A stretch of 32,331 bases of DNA from an uncultured Collinsella sp. (GTDB lineage Bacteria > Actinomycetota > Coriobacteriia > Coriobacteriales > Coriobacteriaceae): the NCBI GenBank assembly GCA_900751755.1, contig CAADSP010000066.1:1-32331 (forward strand). The letters are read 5' to 3'. Every line of letters starts with the position of its first letter. Position 1 is the stretch's first letter. Shown in pieces: positions 8,100-16,440 of the stretch. Made by a program: the position numbers and the translations under genes. The notes below the pieces were generated by a model that made no database searches, was not told the DNA's origin, and was given only the letters and a program-made list of their open reading frames with translations.

Positions 8100-8921
8100 C
8101 TACAGCAGATGCTCCTCGATAAAGATCGCGATGCCGTCTTTGTCGTTGCTCGCGGTTACAAAGTCGGCGGCGGCACGGGTGGCGTCGCTGCCGTTCGCCA
8201 TGGCCACGCCCATGCCGGCGTCAGCCACCATGCAGGTATCGTTGTCCGCATCGCCAAACACGCAGATGTCCTGGAGCTCCATGTCGTTGAGCTCCGCCAC
8301 GCGCACAAGGCCGCGCGTCTTGGATACGCGCGGATCCATGAACTCGTAGAGCCGCTGCGTGGTTTGCAGAGCCGCCGCCTTAACAGTTTCATCGGCAAAC
8401 GTCGACGCCCGCTCAATCACCCGCGGCATCACCTCGGGCGCCATGGTAAACATCACCTTGGGCTGCGGCTCGCGCAACAACTCGGCAAAATCGACCACCT
8501 GGTAGGGCACGCCGTCGACGCGCGACAGGTGCTCGACGCACGCGTTGCTCTCGGGTACGTAGAACACGCCGTCTCGGGGGCAGACGGGCGTTGCCGGAAG
8601 GTCCGCCATGTGCTTGCAGATGCGCGCGATGGTCTCGCCCGGCAGCGGATAGCTCAGCTCGTTGATGTCGCGTGCACGGTCGATGACCTCGGCGCCACCG
8701 CAACCCACGAGCACGTCCACCAGGCCTTCGATACCCCAGAGCTCGTACATGGCCTCGGTCGCGTGGGCGTCGCGCCCGGTGCACAGGCCAAAGAGCACGC
8801 CGCGCTCGCGCAGGGCGCGGATCGCCGCCACGGTGCGCGGGGACACCGTGTGCTGGCTCGTGAGCAGCGTGCCGTCGATATCGCAGAACACGGCTTTGAT
8901 GTGGCTGAAGGTGGTGTCCAT
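8100..8921 (-). CDS. Cof-type HAD-superfamily sugar phosphatase
   Basis: A 273-residue cytoplasmic phosphatase of the Cof/YbiV type, probably acting on sugar phosphates or similar small molecules; the substrate is not predictable. Motif I is DIDGTLL (nucleophile Asp14, general acid Asp16), and the late metal-binding motif is GDADND at about 223-228. An insert between them forms the C2 cap of this subfamily, and the length is typical. I chose the ATG at 8921 because DIDGT then falls near the N-terminus and AAGG lies 7 bases upstream; the longer frame to 9176 runs through two intergenic hairpins. It appears to be a single-gene unit bounded by hairpin repeats on both sides. Confidence 0.88.
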   Translation of the reverse strand: MDTTFSHIKAVFCDIDGTLLTSQHTVSPRTVAAIRALRERGVLFGLCTGRDAHATEAMYELWGIEGLVDVLVGCGGAEVIDRARDINELSYPLPGETIARICKHMADLPATPVCPRDGVFYVPESNACVEHLSRVDGVPYQVVDFAELLREPQPKVMFTMAPEVMPRVIERASTFADETVKAAALQTTQRLYEFMDPRVSKTRGLVRVAELNDMELQDICVFGDADNDTCMVADAGMGVAMANGSDATRAAADFVTASNDKDGIAIFIEEHLL

Positions 8922-9010
8922 GGGGGCCTTTCTGGGTTGTGCGGCGATGTGGGGTGTATTCGTGAACGGCGTACATGGTATACCAAGGCGCAGGCCGTTG
9001 GGACCCGATC

Positions 9011-9041
9011 GCCACAAAGGTGCCCGGCCCCTCTGTGGTGG
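9011..9041. repeat. Family A hairpin, degenerate copy
   Basis: GCCACAAAGG and CCTCTGTGGTGGC pair with one mismatch around a TGCCCGGCC loop, a weaker member of the CCACAAAGG...GCCTGTCC...CCTTTGTGG family. It lies between the HAD and MFS genes, with GGCCGGACCC direct repeats just to its right. Confidence 0.5.
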
Positions 9042-9074
9042 CCGGACCCGAAGGGTGGCCGGACCCGGGGCGCG

Positions 9075-9137
9075 AACCATCACAACATTCGACGTTTTTC
9101 GGCAAAATCGCGATTTTCGCTGAATGTTGTGATGGTT
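9075..9137 (-). repeat. Family B palindrome after the MFS gene
   Basis: The arms AACCATCACAACATTC (9075-9090) and GAATGTTGTGATGGTT (9122-9137) form a 16-bp perfect stem. The loop holds a second palindrome, AAAATCGCGATTTT. It starts one base after the MFS stop codon and probably ends or protects that transcript. Confidence 0.75.
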
Positions 9138-9138
9138 T

Positions 9139-10425
9139 TTACTGCTTTGCGGCACGATCCAAATGCCGGCGTCCAAACAGCAGCAGCGCCGCGGGAACCG
9201 CCGTCACGACCATGCCCGCACCAACGAGCGTCTGCTGCACGCCAAACGTCGCTGCCAGCCAGGGAGCAATCGCCAGCGGGGCTACACCGGCGAACATGTT
9301 GCCAAAGCCCATGACCGAATTTACGCGACCAAGCTGCTCGAGCGGAGCCGTCGTTTGCACGATGGTGTTATGAAGCGGGTTGACAATGCCCCAGGCCACG
9401 CCCAGGACAATCTGGCCGACGAGGGCTACGCCCACGTACGGTGTCCCCACATAGAGCAAACTTCCCAGACCCACGGACATAAGCGCCACAAGCAGCGTCT
9501 TAAGGTTAACCAAGTGCGGCGGCAAGCGGAGCGCGGCCACGGCGCCCAGCACTGCGCCCACTCCGCTGGCCGACGAGAGCCAGCCCATCCACTCGACACC
9601 GACATGCAGAACATCGCGGTAGAAGAATGACTCCAGCGGATCGAAGGCGCCGTAGCCAAAGTTTGAAAGGAAGATGATGCAGAACAGCAGGGCGAGGATG
9701 CTATTGGTAAAGACTGTCTTGATGCTGGCTGCGAAGGTAGCGCGGGAAGATGTGTTGCGGTCGGGACTTTGGCTGGCCTTGTCTGATGTGATGTCGCCAA
9801 TCGCGGGTTTGCCTTCGTGTGTGGCGGCCTGACCTGCACTTTGTCTAAAGCCCCAACCGGCGACGAGTGCCAGCACTGTAAAGATCATCATGAGCACGAA
9901 CACCGCGCGCGACGACGCAGCAGCCGCGACAAAGCCGCCCAGCGTAGGGCCAACGATGATACTCACGTTTGAAAACATGGCGATGGCGGAGTTGATGTCT
10001 TTGAGCTCGACAGGATCGTCGGTGAGGTAGGCTGGATAGGATGTGGCGATGGGCTGGGCGAACCCCATCACAAAGCCCAGGAGCACCGCGCCGAGCAGGA
10101 CGATGCCGGTCGCGCTGCCAAAAACGAGAATCGCCGCGCCGGTTGCCAGCGTGCCCACGATGCTCAGCAAGAAATGACGGCGCGGACCCCAAACATCGAG
10201 CGCAGCGCCACCCGCAAAGGATCCCAGGATCACGAATACATTCATAAACAGGACGGCCAGCGATGTCGCAACGACCGAAGCGTCGTCCGCATAGGTAAGC
10301 GTTCCGATGACGCCGATAAAGTAGCTGGTCTGAAAACCGATGTAGATAAGAAAGCGCATCGCCACCAGGCGCTTGGCCTGCACGGACAGCGAAGGTTGAG
10401 GCTTTGAGAAAAGAGGGGCGAGCAT
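9139..10425 (-). CDS. MFS efflux transporter
   Basis: A 428-residue integral membrane protein with about twelve hydrophobic segments. It resembles the drug/siderophore exporter branch of the major facilitator superfamily (MFS_3-like), with a charged loop after the second segment (DVWGPRRHF) and a central hydrophilic loop at about residues 205-240 (TSDKASQSPDRNTSS). I chose the ATG at 10425 because AAGGAG lies 5 bases upstream; the longer frame to 10464 starts without a site. It has its own upstream region and ends in a family B palindrome, so it is probably a single transcription unit. The substrate cannot be named. Confidence 0.85.
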   Translation of the reverse strand: MLAPLFSKPQPSLSVQAKRLVAMRFLIYIGFQTSYFIGVIGTLTYADDASVVATSLAVLFMNVFVILGSFAGGAALDVWGPRRHFLLSIVGTLATGAAILVFGSATGIVLLGAVLLGFVMGFAQPIATSYPAYLTDDPVELKDINSAIAMFSNVSIIVGPTLGGFVAAAASSRAVFVLMMIFTVLALVAGWGFRQSAGQAATHEGKPAIGDITSDKASQSPDRNTSSRATFAASIKTVFTNSILALLFCIIFLSNFGYGAFDPLESFFYRDVLHVGVEWMGWLSSASGVGAVLGAVAALRLPPHLVNLKTLLVALMSVGLGSLLYVGTPYVGVALVGQIVLGVAWGIVNPLHNTIVQTTAPLEQLGRVNSVMGFGNMFAGVAPLAIAPWLAATFGVQQTLVGAGMVVTAVPAALLLFGRRHLDRAAKQ

Positions 10426-10452
10426 GGAGACTCCTTGTTTCATACAAATGCG

Positions 10453-10475
10453 GACGGCGGGCATTCGCCACCGTC
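10453..10475. promoter_or_regulatory. Possible operator upstream of the MFS gene
   Basis: GACGGCGG and CCACCGTC face each other across 7 bases with one mismatch. An outer pair ATGCGGA (10448-10454) and TCCGCAT (10491-10497) encloses it. It lies 28 bases before the MFS start, where a regulator or RNA fold could act. No regulator gene is adjacent, so this is a weak call. Confidence 0.3.
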
Positions 10476-10599
10476 TGTCAAATCAATCTATCCGCATGAA
10501 ACATTAAGGACGCATCAAGCCCCTTCTCTCCGTTTTTCGCCCGTCATGAACTACTTGGTAGATTGTAAGGCATGTCCCACACATCTACTAAAACAAAAA

Positions 10600-10632
10600 C
10601 CACCACAAAGGTGCCTGGCCCCTTTGTGGTGG
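10600..10632 (-). terminator. Family A hairpin with U tract, end of the moa operon
   Basis: CCACCACAAAGG (10600-10611) pairs perfectly with CCTTTGTGGTGG (10621-10632) around TGCCTGGCC. On the minus strand it is followed by TTTTTGTTTTAG, making it a good terminator for moaA and moaC-mobB. Confidence 0.75.
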
Positions 10633-10651
10633 AAATGACGTTTGCCCAGAT

Positions 10652-10692
10652 AAAACCTGCCAAAATAAGCCTGTCCCTTTTTGGCAGGTTTT
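10652..10692 (-). terminator. Hairpin overlapping the moaC-mobB stop codon
   Basis: AAAACCTGCCAAAA (10652-10665) and TTTTGGCAGGTTTT (10679-10692) form a 14-bp perfect stem. The loop contains GCCTGTCC, as in family A, although the stem sequence is unrelated. It overlaps the TAA stop (10693-10691) and forms a tandem with the hairpin to its left. Confidence 0.7.
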
Positions 10693-11995
10693 AGGCCAGA
10701 TGATCTTGGATAAGGTCGCAGATGGCTCGGGCGTCGTTGATGTTGATGGCTCGGGTCGCAAAGCCGGCGTCGAATGCCTGGCGTGCCAGGGCCTCGTTGC
10801 AAGCAAGGGCCAGCGTGTGACCGTCGACCAGGTCGAGCGAGCTCTTGCCGCGCAGACGGTCGACACCGGAGCGCGCGACCACAATGTTGTCGAAACCCTC
10901 GGTCTTATAGCCCTCGATGATCACCACGTCGACATCGTTGTAGCGCGACAGCAACTCGCGCGCGGGCATCTCGTCCTCCTCGCGCGTGTCGGCGTACTCC
11001 GCCCAGCGCGTGGCGCAGATGAGGCCCACGTGCTTGGATCCGGCCTGGTGATGGCGCCAGGTGTCCTTAGCGGGCACATCGATATCAAAGCCGTGATGCC
11101 CATGATGCTTGAGCGAACCCACGCGCAGGCCGCGGCGGGGGGGCGCGGCAATGACCTTCTCGACAAGTGTGGTCTTGCCCGAGTTTTGGTAGCCGATAAA
11201 CGCGATCGCAGGGACGGCCGGTGCCGGAGCTGCGGGCGCGACGGCGACGGGCGCGCTTGCAAGCGCGGCACCGTCAGCGGCCACGGCCTCAACAGCAGCG
11301 GCCTGACGCTCTGTGCGGTCCCATATGCCCGAGCGTCCGCCTTCCTTGTGCAGCAGGCGCACGTCGACGATCTCCATGCCGCGATCAACGGCCTTGCACA
11401 TGTCGTAGATGGTCAGACACGCGGCACTCGCGCCGGTCAGGGCCTCCATCTCGATACCCGTCTTGCCCGTCACGCCGGCCGTAACCAGCACGTGAAAGCC
11501 AACCTGTCCGTCCGCGCGCGCCGGCGCCCAGCCCTCGGGCATGTCATCGACAGGCGTCCCCGCCGGAGCGATGGGCGCAATGTCGCACTTGCTCTTGGTA
11601 ATGAGCAGCGGATGGCACATGGGAATAATATCGCTCGTGCGCTTGATGGCCATGATGCCCGCCACGCGCGCGCAAGCAAGCACGTCGCCCTTTTTGGCGC
11701 GGTCCTGCAGCACCATGGCCTGCGTCTCGGGGTGCATGAGGATGGTGCCCTCGGCGATGGCAATGCGATGGGTCTCGGCCTTGTCGGACACGTCGACCAT
11801 GCGCACCTCGCCCTTGGCGTCCACGTGCGTCAGCTCGTCGCGACGGGCGTCGCGGGCGGGCCCGGCGGCAGCACTGGCAGTCGGCTGCGCGGACGCGTCG
11901 GCGTTGTCGGCATTCACCGCGGCCGTGACTTTGTGGGCAGACATCGCGGCCCTACGAGCGGCCTTGGTGGCATCGGCGTACCTGCTCTTGGCCAT
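10691..11995 (-). CDS. moaC: MoaC-MobB fusion (molybdenum cofactor synthesis)
   Basis: A 434-residue fusion. Residues about 53-230 are MoaC, which with MoaA makes cyclic pyranopterin monophosphate from GTP; visible motifs are LTHVDAKGEVRMVDVSDK, MCHPL (127-130) and IYDMCKAVD with Asp198 and Lys201. An Ala/Pro/Val-rich linker (about 231-262) leads to MobB, a GTP-binding protein of guanine dinucleotide cofactor formation, with P-loop GYQNSGKTT (268-276), LKHHGHHGFDIDVPAKDTWRH and VVIIEGYK. The first 52 residues are a low-complexity Ala-rich extension. The frame is continuous, so this is a true fusion and not a frameshift. The ATG at 11995 has GGAGG 8 bases upstream and lies 4 bases after the moaA stop. 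Confidence 0.9.
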   Translation of the reverse strand: MAKSRYADATKAARRAAMSAHKVTAAVNADNADASAQPTASAAAGPARDARRDELTHVDAKGEVRMVDVSDKAETHRIAIAEGTILMHPETQAMVLQDRAKKGDVLACARVAGIMAIKRTSDIIPMCHPLLITKSKCDIAPIAPAGTPVDDMPEGWAPARADGQVGFHVLVTAGVTGKTGIEMEALTGASAACLTIYDMCKAVDRGMEIVDVRLLHKEGGRSGIWDRTERQAAAVEAVAADGAALASAPVAVAPAAPAPAVPAIAFIGYQNSGKTTLVEKVIAAPPRRGLRVGSLKHHGHHGFDIDVPAKDTWRHHQAGSKHVGLICATRWAEYADTREEDEMPARELLSRYNDVDVVIIEGYKTEGFDNIVVARSGVDRLRGKSSLDLVDGHTLALACNEALARQAFDAGFATRAININDARAICDLIQDHLA

Positions 11996-11999
11996 ATGA

Positions 12000-13055
12000 T
12001 CATCCTCCGATTTGGGACATAAATCGTTGCGTGCCCTCAATTATCGCGTGTTCCTGCGGTTTGTGGGCCACGGCATCGCGCCAAATCGAAAGTACCTGCA
12101 TATCATCACCACGGCGCAGGGCGTCGCGCACCGAATACTCGGCATCGCTGAACAGGCACGGACGCACGTTGCCATCGGCCGTCAGGCGCAGACGGTTGCA
12201 GTTCGCGCAAAAATGGTTGGACATGGCGCTAATAAAGCCCACCGTACCCGCCGCGCCCGGAAAGCGCCAGTAGCGCGCGGGGCCCGCGCCGGCAGGAGCG
12301 TCGTTGATGTCGAGCGGCTCGAGCTCGCCCAGCCCCACCGTGGCGGCCCCGGCATTGATGCGCGCCCGCAGCTCGTCACTCGGCACGGTATCGCTCGCGT
12401 CCCACAGTTCGGGATTGAGCGCGGGCGCATGCGGGTCCACAGCGCAATGCGAGCTCGTGCGCTCGTCGCCAATGGGCATGTATTCGATAAAGCGCAGGTG
12501 GATGGGGCGGTCAAGCGTGAGCCGCGCGAGGGCCGCCACATCCTGGTTGAGCCGGCGCACAACAACGCAGTTGACCTTAACGGGCTCAAAGCCCCAAGCC
12601 AGCGCCGCGTCGACGCCGGCCATGGTCTGCTCGAGTCGACCCAGGCGCGTGATCTTTCCAAACAGCGTAGGGTCGAGTGTGTCGAGCGAAATGTTGACGC
12701 GGTAAAGCCCGGCATCTTTGAGCTGCGGCGCCAGCTTGGGCAGCAGGGCGCCGTTGGTAGTGAGCGAGATGTCCTCGATCTGCGGAATCGCGCGGACGTC
12801 ACGAATGAGCGGAATGATACGGCGGCTGACCAGCGGCTCGCCGCCCGTCAGGCGCACGCGGCGAATGCCCTCCCCCGCCACCAAGCACACAAAGCGGGCG
12901 ATTTCCTCGGCGCTGAGCAGCTCGTCGTGCGCGCGGGGCGCCACGCCATCGGCCGGCATGCAGTAAATGCAGCGGAAATTGCACTTGTCGGTAACGGCAA
13001 TGCGCAGGTAGTTGATATCGCGGCCAAAGCCGTCATGTTGCACGTGCCCGTCCAC
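12000..13055 (-). CDS. moaA: GTP 3',8-cyclase MoaA (radical SAM)
   Basis: A 351-residue radical SAM enzyme for the first step of molybdopterin synthesis. The N-terminal cluster motif is CNFRCIYC and is followed by RLTGGEPL. The C-terminal second [4Fe-4S] site is CANCNRLRLTADGNVRPC, and the protein ends in the conserved Gly-Gly used in catalysis. The start is GTG at 13055 with GGGGAGG 5 bases upstream. It is the first gene of a two-gene operon with moaC-mobB. Other cofactor genes (moaE, moaD, moeA) are not in the window. A possible -10 (TATTAT) lies upstream but lacks a convincing -35. Confidence 0.93.
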   Translation of the reverse strand: MDGHVQHDGFGRDINYLRIAVTDKCNFRCIYCMPADGVAPRAHDELLSAEEIARFVCLVAGEGIRRVRLTGGEPLVSRRIIPLIRDVRAIPQIEDISLTTNGALLPKLAPQLKDAGLYRVNISLDTLDPTLFGKITRLGRLEQTMAGVDAALAWGFEPVKVNCVVVRRLNQDVAALARLTLDRPIHLRFIEYMPIGDERTSSHCAVDPHAPALNPELWDASDTVPSDELRARINAGAATVGLGELEPLDINDAPAGAGPARYWRFPGAAGTVGFISAMSNHFCANCNRLRLTADGNVRPCLFSDAEYSVRDALRRGDDMQVLSIWRDAVAHKPQEHAIIEGTQRFMSQIGG

Positions 13056-13187
13056 GCAGCCCTCCCCTCGCGCGGCGTTTTATTCTTCGGAAAACATAAT
13101 ACCCCACGAGAGAATCATGCCGACACCCGTACGACAGGACAGGTCACTTCGAGCAAGACCGGCTTCCCGAGCCCACCCTCAACACAG

Positions 13188-13251
13188 ACCATCACAACAT
13201 TCGATGCTTTTCCCGATTTTGGCAAAAAACGTCGAATGTTGTGATGGTTTG
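13188..13251 (-). repeat. Family B palindrome, left copy of an identical pair
   Basis: The arms 13188-13204 and 13232-13248 (ACCATCACAACATTCGA and its complement) form a 17-bp stem. The 64 bases 13188-13251 are identical to 14430-14493, in the same orientation. The copy lies 37 bases after the stop of the hypothetical gene at 13289-14326. Confidence 0.8.
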
Positions 13252-13288
13252 CCTGCCCACGGCACCCCGCAGAAGGACCAAAGCGCCC

Positions 13289-14326
13289 CTAAAGGCCGCC
13301 GTCCCAGCGTCGAATCACGAATTCTCGCAGGTCGTTCTGCCGCTTTTGAAACACCTCGCTTCGGTCGCACTTGAGACCCATAGCGAGCGCGATGGCGTTC
13401 ATCGCCCGGTGCAATTGCAGCTGGTGGGCAAACTGAGTCCCGGTGAGGACGATCATCCTAAAGCCCAGCGCGCTCAGCACGGTCATGCGCTCCGCATCCG
13501 ACGCACTGCGCTGTTTATCAAGATGGTCCGAGCCGTTGTATTCAATCCCCGTACCGCTCGCAGGTGCATATACGTCGATCTCGAAATACCCGGCCTTTGC
13601 AAGATACTTGAACTCGCTGGGAACATCGACCCGATGGTTGAGCTCGATCTTGGCGTATCCCAGCCCGCCCTGAGAACGCTTTGCTACGACCATGATTGCG
13701 GTGGCCGTCTCCATGGGCGACCGCGCGCCATCGTGCACGCGCTTGAGCACGGCGGCCGCGCGTATAGCCCCCTGACGAGATCGGTTCTCATTGCAATAGG
13801 CAATCAAGTCGGCAACGGTATACCTCTGCCCCATCTCGATATAATCGCCTGTCGACAGATGATTCAAATGGTATCGGGCGCAGATTTCGTAGCCATATTC
13901 CAGCTGCTCGGGCTCGCTCATCCACGAACCCGCCTGGACAAAGCACATGGCTTCATCAACCACCAGAAGGCCCTCTGCCACCTCGATAAGATGGCCTGGA
14001 GGTACCGGCGCCCCAAACACGTGGCACCTAAATCCAGCCGGCGTCGAGCGCTCAAAATCGAAGTTGACGAGCGTGTCGATATGATCGAGCTCTTCTCGTG
14101 GAATACCGAGCGAAACCAGATAGTCGGCAACGATCCCGACTGCCGTTGAAGCCCTCAGCCCCTTGGTATCGAGTCCCAATTTGGGCAGGTCCGCAGTCGG
14201 CTCCGCCTCGTTAGCAAGCGAGTCCTCATCGTATAGGCTGCTTGCTCGCGAGAGCGGCTCGGACGGGCGCGCCACGTTGTGGTACAGCCAGGCAGTCTTA
14301 TGGGACAGGACGATCGGCAGGTCCAT
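13289..14326 (-). CDS. Hypothetical protein with C-terminal PD-(D/E)XK/DUF559-like domain
   Basis: A 345-residue protein of unknown function; TTGGAGG precedes the ATG at 14326. Residues about 225-340 resemble the Vsr/DUF559 endonuclease fold. YFEIDVYAPASGTGIEYNG gives an Asp and a downstream Glu on neighbouring strands, followed by a Lys/Asp-rich helix (LDKQRSASDAERM) and a strand ending in RMIVLTG. Such domains are often joined to AbiEi-like antitoxin or DNA-binding segments. Here the N-terminal part shows a possible helical segment but no helix-turn-helix I can claim. The gene stands alone between two identical family B palindromes, which suggests a movable or repeat-associated cassette. 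Nuclease activity is only a possibility. Confidence 0.55.
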   Translation of the reverse strand: MDLPIVLSHKTAWLYHNVARPSEPLSRASSLYDEDSLANEAEPTADLPKLGLDTKGLRASTAVGIVADYLVSLGIPREELDHIDTLVNFDFERSTPAGFRCHVFGAPVPPGHLIEVAEGLLVVDEAMCFVQAGSWMSEPEQLEYGYEICARYHLNHLSTGDYIEMGQRYTVADLIAYCNENRSRQGAIRAAAVLKRVHDGARSPMETATAIMVVAKRSQGGLGYAKIELNHRVDVPSEFKYLAKAGYFEIDVYAPASGTGIEYNGSDHLDKQRSASDAERMTVLSALGFRMIVLTGTQFAHQLQLHRAMNAIALAMGLKCDRSEVFQKRQNDLREFVIRRWDGGL

Positions 14327-14428
14327 GAGCCCTCCAATGGAGTCGGATAACCAACCTTATTCCCCGGCCCACGGGTCCGCACACCTTCGTGCGCAAGAAA
14401 GCGATTCTGCCCGGTCGAGTGGCAGAAA

Positions 14429-14493
14429 AACCATCACAACATTCGATGCTTTTCCCGATTTTGGCAAAAAACGTCGAATGTTGTGATGGTTTG
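14429..14493 (-). repeat. Family B palindrome, right copy, likely terminator of the ABC operon
   Basis: The arms 14429-14446 and 14474-14491 form an 18-bp stem. On the minus strand it is followed by a T-rich stretch (TTTTTCTGCC), so it can end the ABC exporter transcript. It is identical over 64 bases to the copy at 13188-13251. Confidence 0.8.
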
Positions 14494-14541
14494 AGGCGAG
14501 GTGAGGGGCACGGAGGGATCAAAGCATCGTGCTCGAACGGG

Positions 14542-16440
14542 TTAATCCAGCTCTTTTAAGCCATGCGCCAGCTGCCAGTACTCGCCGTGCTGGGCGAGCA
14601 GCTCTTCGTGCGTGCCGCGCTCGATGATGCGGCCGTGTTCGAGGACCATGATGGCGTCGGCGTCGCGGACGGTGGACAGGCGGTGCGCGATCATAAACGT
14701 GGTGCGACCGCGCATGATGCGGTCCATACCGCGCTCGATGAGCTTTTCGGTACGCGTGTCAATGGAGCTCGTGGCCTCGTCCAGGATGAGCACCGGCGGA
14801 TCGGCGACGGCCACGCGCGCGATGGCGAGCAGCTGACGCTGACCCTGCGACAGGTTGGCGCCGTCGGCCGTGACCGGTGTGTCGTAGCCCCGCGGCAGGC
14901 GGCGGATAAACGAGTCGGCGCAGGCGGCCTCGGCAGCGGCGCGCACCTCCTCGTCGGTCGCGTCGATCTTGCCAAAGCGGATGTTCTGCGCAATGGTGCC
15001 GCTAAACAGGTGCGTGTCCTGCAGCACGATGCCGAGCGACCCGCGCAGGCTGGCCTTGGCAATGTGCTTGACGTCGATGCCGTCGTACGTGATCTCGCCG
15101 TCATCGACCTCGTAGAAGCGGTTGATGAGGTTGGTGATGGTCGTCTTGCCGGCACCCGTGGAGCCCACAAACGCGATCTTTTGCCCCGGCTTGGCAAACA
15201 GGTTGAGGTCCGTGAGCACGCGGGTGCCCGGCACGTAGGAAAAATCCACGGCATGGAAGCGCACGTCGCCGGCAAGCGGGACCAAGCCGCACGTGAGCTC
15301 GGTGCCGTCGGCAGCCACCGCACGGCCCGACTCATCAACGGCTGCCACATCATGCAAATGCCCGTACGCGCCCACGCCCTGGCCCTCGGGAATCTTCCAC
15401 GCCCACGCGGCGTCGCCCGTCTGCACCAGCTCCACGCAGCCCTCGTCCACCTCGGGCTCAAGGTCCATAGCCGCAAACAGGCGCTCGGCACCGGCCAACG
15501 CGTTGAGCAAGAAGTTGCCGAGCTGCGTAAACTGGTTGATGGGCATGGCGGCCTGGCGCACAAAGACCAGGTAGCTTGCAAGTGCGCCCACATCGGCGAG
15601 CCCCTTGATGCAGAGCATGCCGCCCGCCACGGCGACGATGGCATAGTTGACGTAGCCAATCACGACGGTCATGGGCACCATGGAGTGGGCATAGCTCACG
15701 GCGGCGGTCCCGGTGCGGCGAAGCTCGTCGTTGCGGCAGGTGAAGCCGGCGACATTCGCTGCCTCACGATTAAAGACCTTGATGACCTTTTGACCCGAGA
15801 CCATCTCTTCGATATATCCGTCCAGGTCGCCAAGCGATGCCTGCTGGGCGGCAAAGAAACGCTTAGAGCGCGCACCCGAGTAGCGCGCATACAGCACAAT
15901 GGCCGCATCGCACACGAGCGTGATAATCGTGAGCTGCCAGTTAAGGATGATGAGCATGGCCGTGGTGCCCACAACCTGAATGGCGGCCTGAATCACGTTG
16001 GCAAAGCTGTTGTTGAGCGCCTCGGAGACGGTGTCGACGTCGTTGGTGAAAAAACTCATGATGTCGCCCGAGCGCGTGCTGTCAAAATAACAGAGCGGCA
16101 GCGTCTGGATGTGCGCGAACAGGTCGCGGCGAATATCGGACACCACGCGTTGGGCCGCGCGCACCATGATCTGTGAGTAGCCCAGGGCCGAGAGCACGCC
16201 CGCGGCGTAGATGATCGCCGTCAGGATAACCTGCTTGGCAAGCAGTTCCTCCCCGCCCGTGGCCAAACCGTTAACGATGGGGCGCACCATGTAGGTGCCG
16301 GCGAGGCTCGCGATGGCGGCAACGGAGGCGAGCACGCCCACCGCGAGCAACGAGAACTTGGCATGCCCCATGTAGGAGAGCAAGCGGCGCACAGTGCGCT
16401 TGAGGTCGGCCGGGCGTGCTTGGGCTGCGGTCTTAGGCAT
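14542..16440 (-). CDS. ABC exporter, subunit with canonical catalytic site (TM288-like)
   Basis: A 632-residue half-transporter with six membrane segments (about 20-320) and a C-terminal ATPase domain. Walker A is GSTGAGKTT (about 425), Walker B is VLILDEATSSID with the catalytic Glu, and the switch His is in IAHRLSTV. The signature is LSQGQ instead of LSGGQ, as in the TM288-type partner of heterodimeric exporters. An unusually long linker (about 340-400) joins membrane and ATPase parts. The ATG at 16440 overlaps the stop of the upstream subunit gene by 8 bases, so the two are co-translated. The likely role is export of drugs or lipids. The ATG gives a normal N-terminus; the longer frame to 17112 is read from inside the neighbouring gene. 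Confidence 0.9.
   Translation of the reverse strand: MPKTAAQARPADLKRTVRRLLSYMGHAKFSLLAVGVLASVAAIASLAGTYMVRPIVNGLATGGEELLAKQVILTAIIYAAGVLSALGYSQIMVRAAQRVVSDIRRDLFAHIQTLPLCYFDSTRSGDIMSFFTNDVDTVSEALNNSFANVIQAAIQVVGTTAMLIILNWQLTIITLVCDAAIVLYARYSGARSKRFFAAQQASLGDLDGYIEEMVSGQKVIKVFNREAANVAGFTCRNDELRRTGTAAVSYAHSMVPMTVVIGYVNYAIVAVAGGMLCIKGLADVGALASYLVFVRQAAMPINQFTQLGNFLLNALAGAERLFAAMDLEPEVDEGCVELVQTGDAAWAWKIPEGQGVGAYGHLHDVAAVDESGRAVAADGTELTCGLVPLAGDVRFHAVDFSYVPGTRVLTDLNLFAKPGQKIAFVGSTGAGKTTITNLINRFYEVDDGEITYDGIDVKHIAKASLRGSLGIVLQDTHLFSGTIAQNIRFGKIDATDEEVRAAAEAACADSFIRRLPRGYDTPVTADGANLSQGQRQLLAIARVAVADPPVLILDEATSSIDTRTEKLIERGMDRIMRGRTTFMIAHRLSTVRDADAIMVLEHGRIIERGTHEELLAQHGEYWQLAHGLKELD

Noticed and set aside
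11137..11143. G7 run in moaC-mobB as a phase switch
   Set aside because: It is shorter, lies within a generally GC-rich stretch, and sits in a housekeeping gene where switching has no clear purpose.
10700..12022. Plus-strand open frame opposite moaC-mobB
   Set aside because: The minus strand carries all MoaC and MobB motifs in one frame; the plus frame is a shadow.
13188..14493. Family B repeats as a CRISPR array or insertion sequence
   Set aside because: There are only two copies with a full gene between them and no regular spacers, and the gene shows no transposase motifs.
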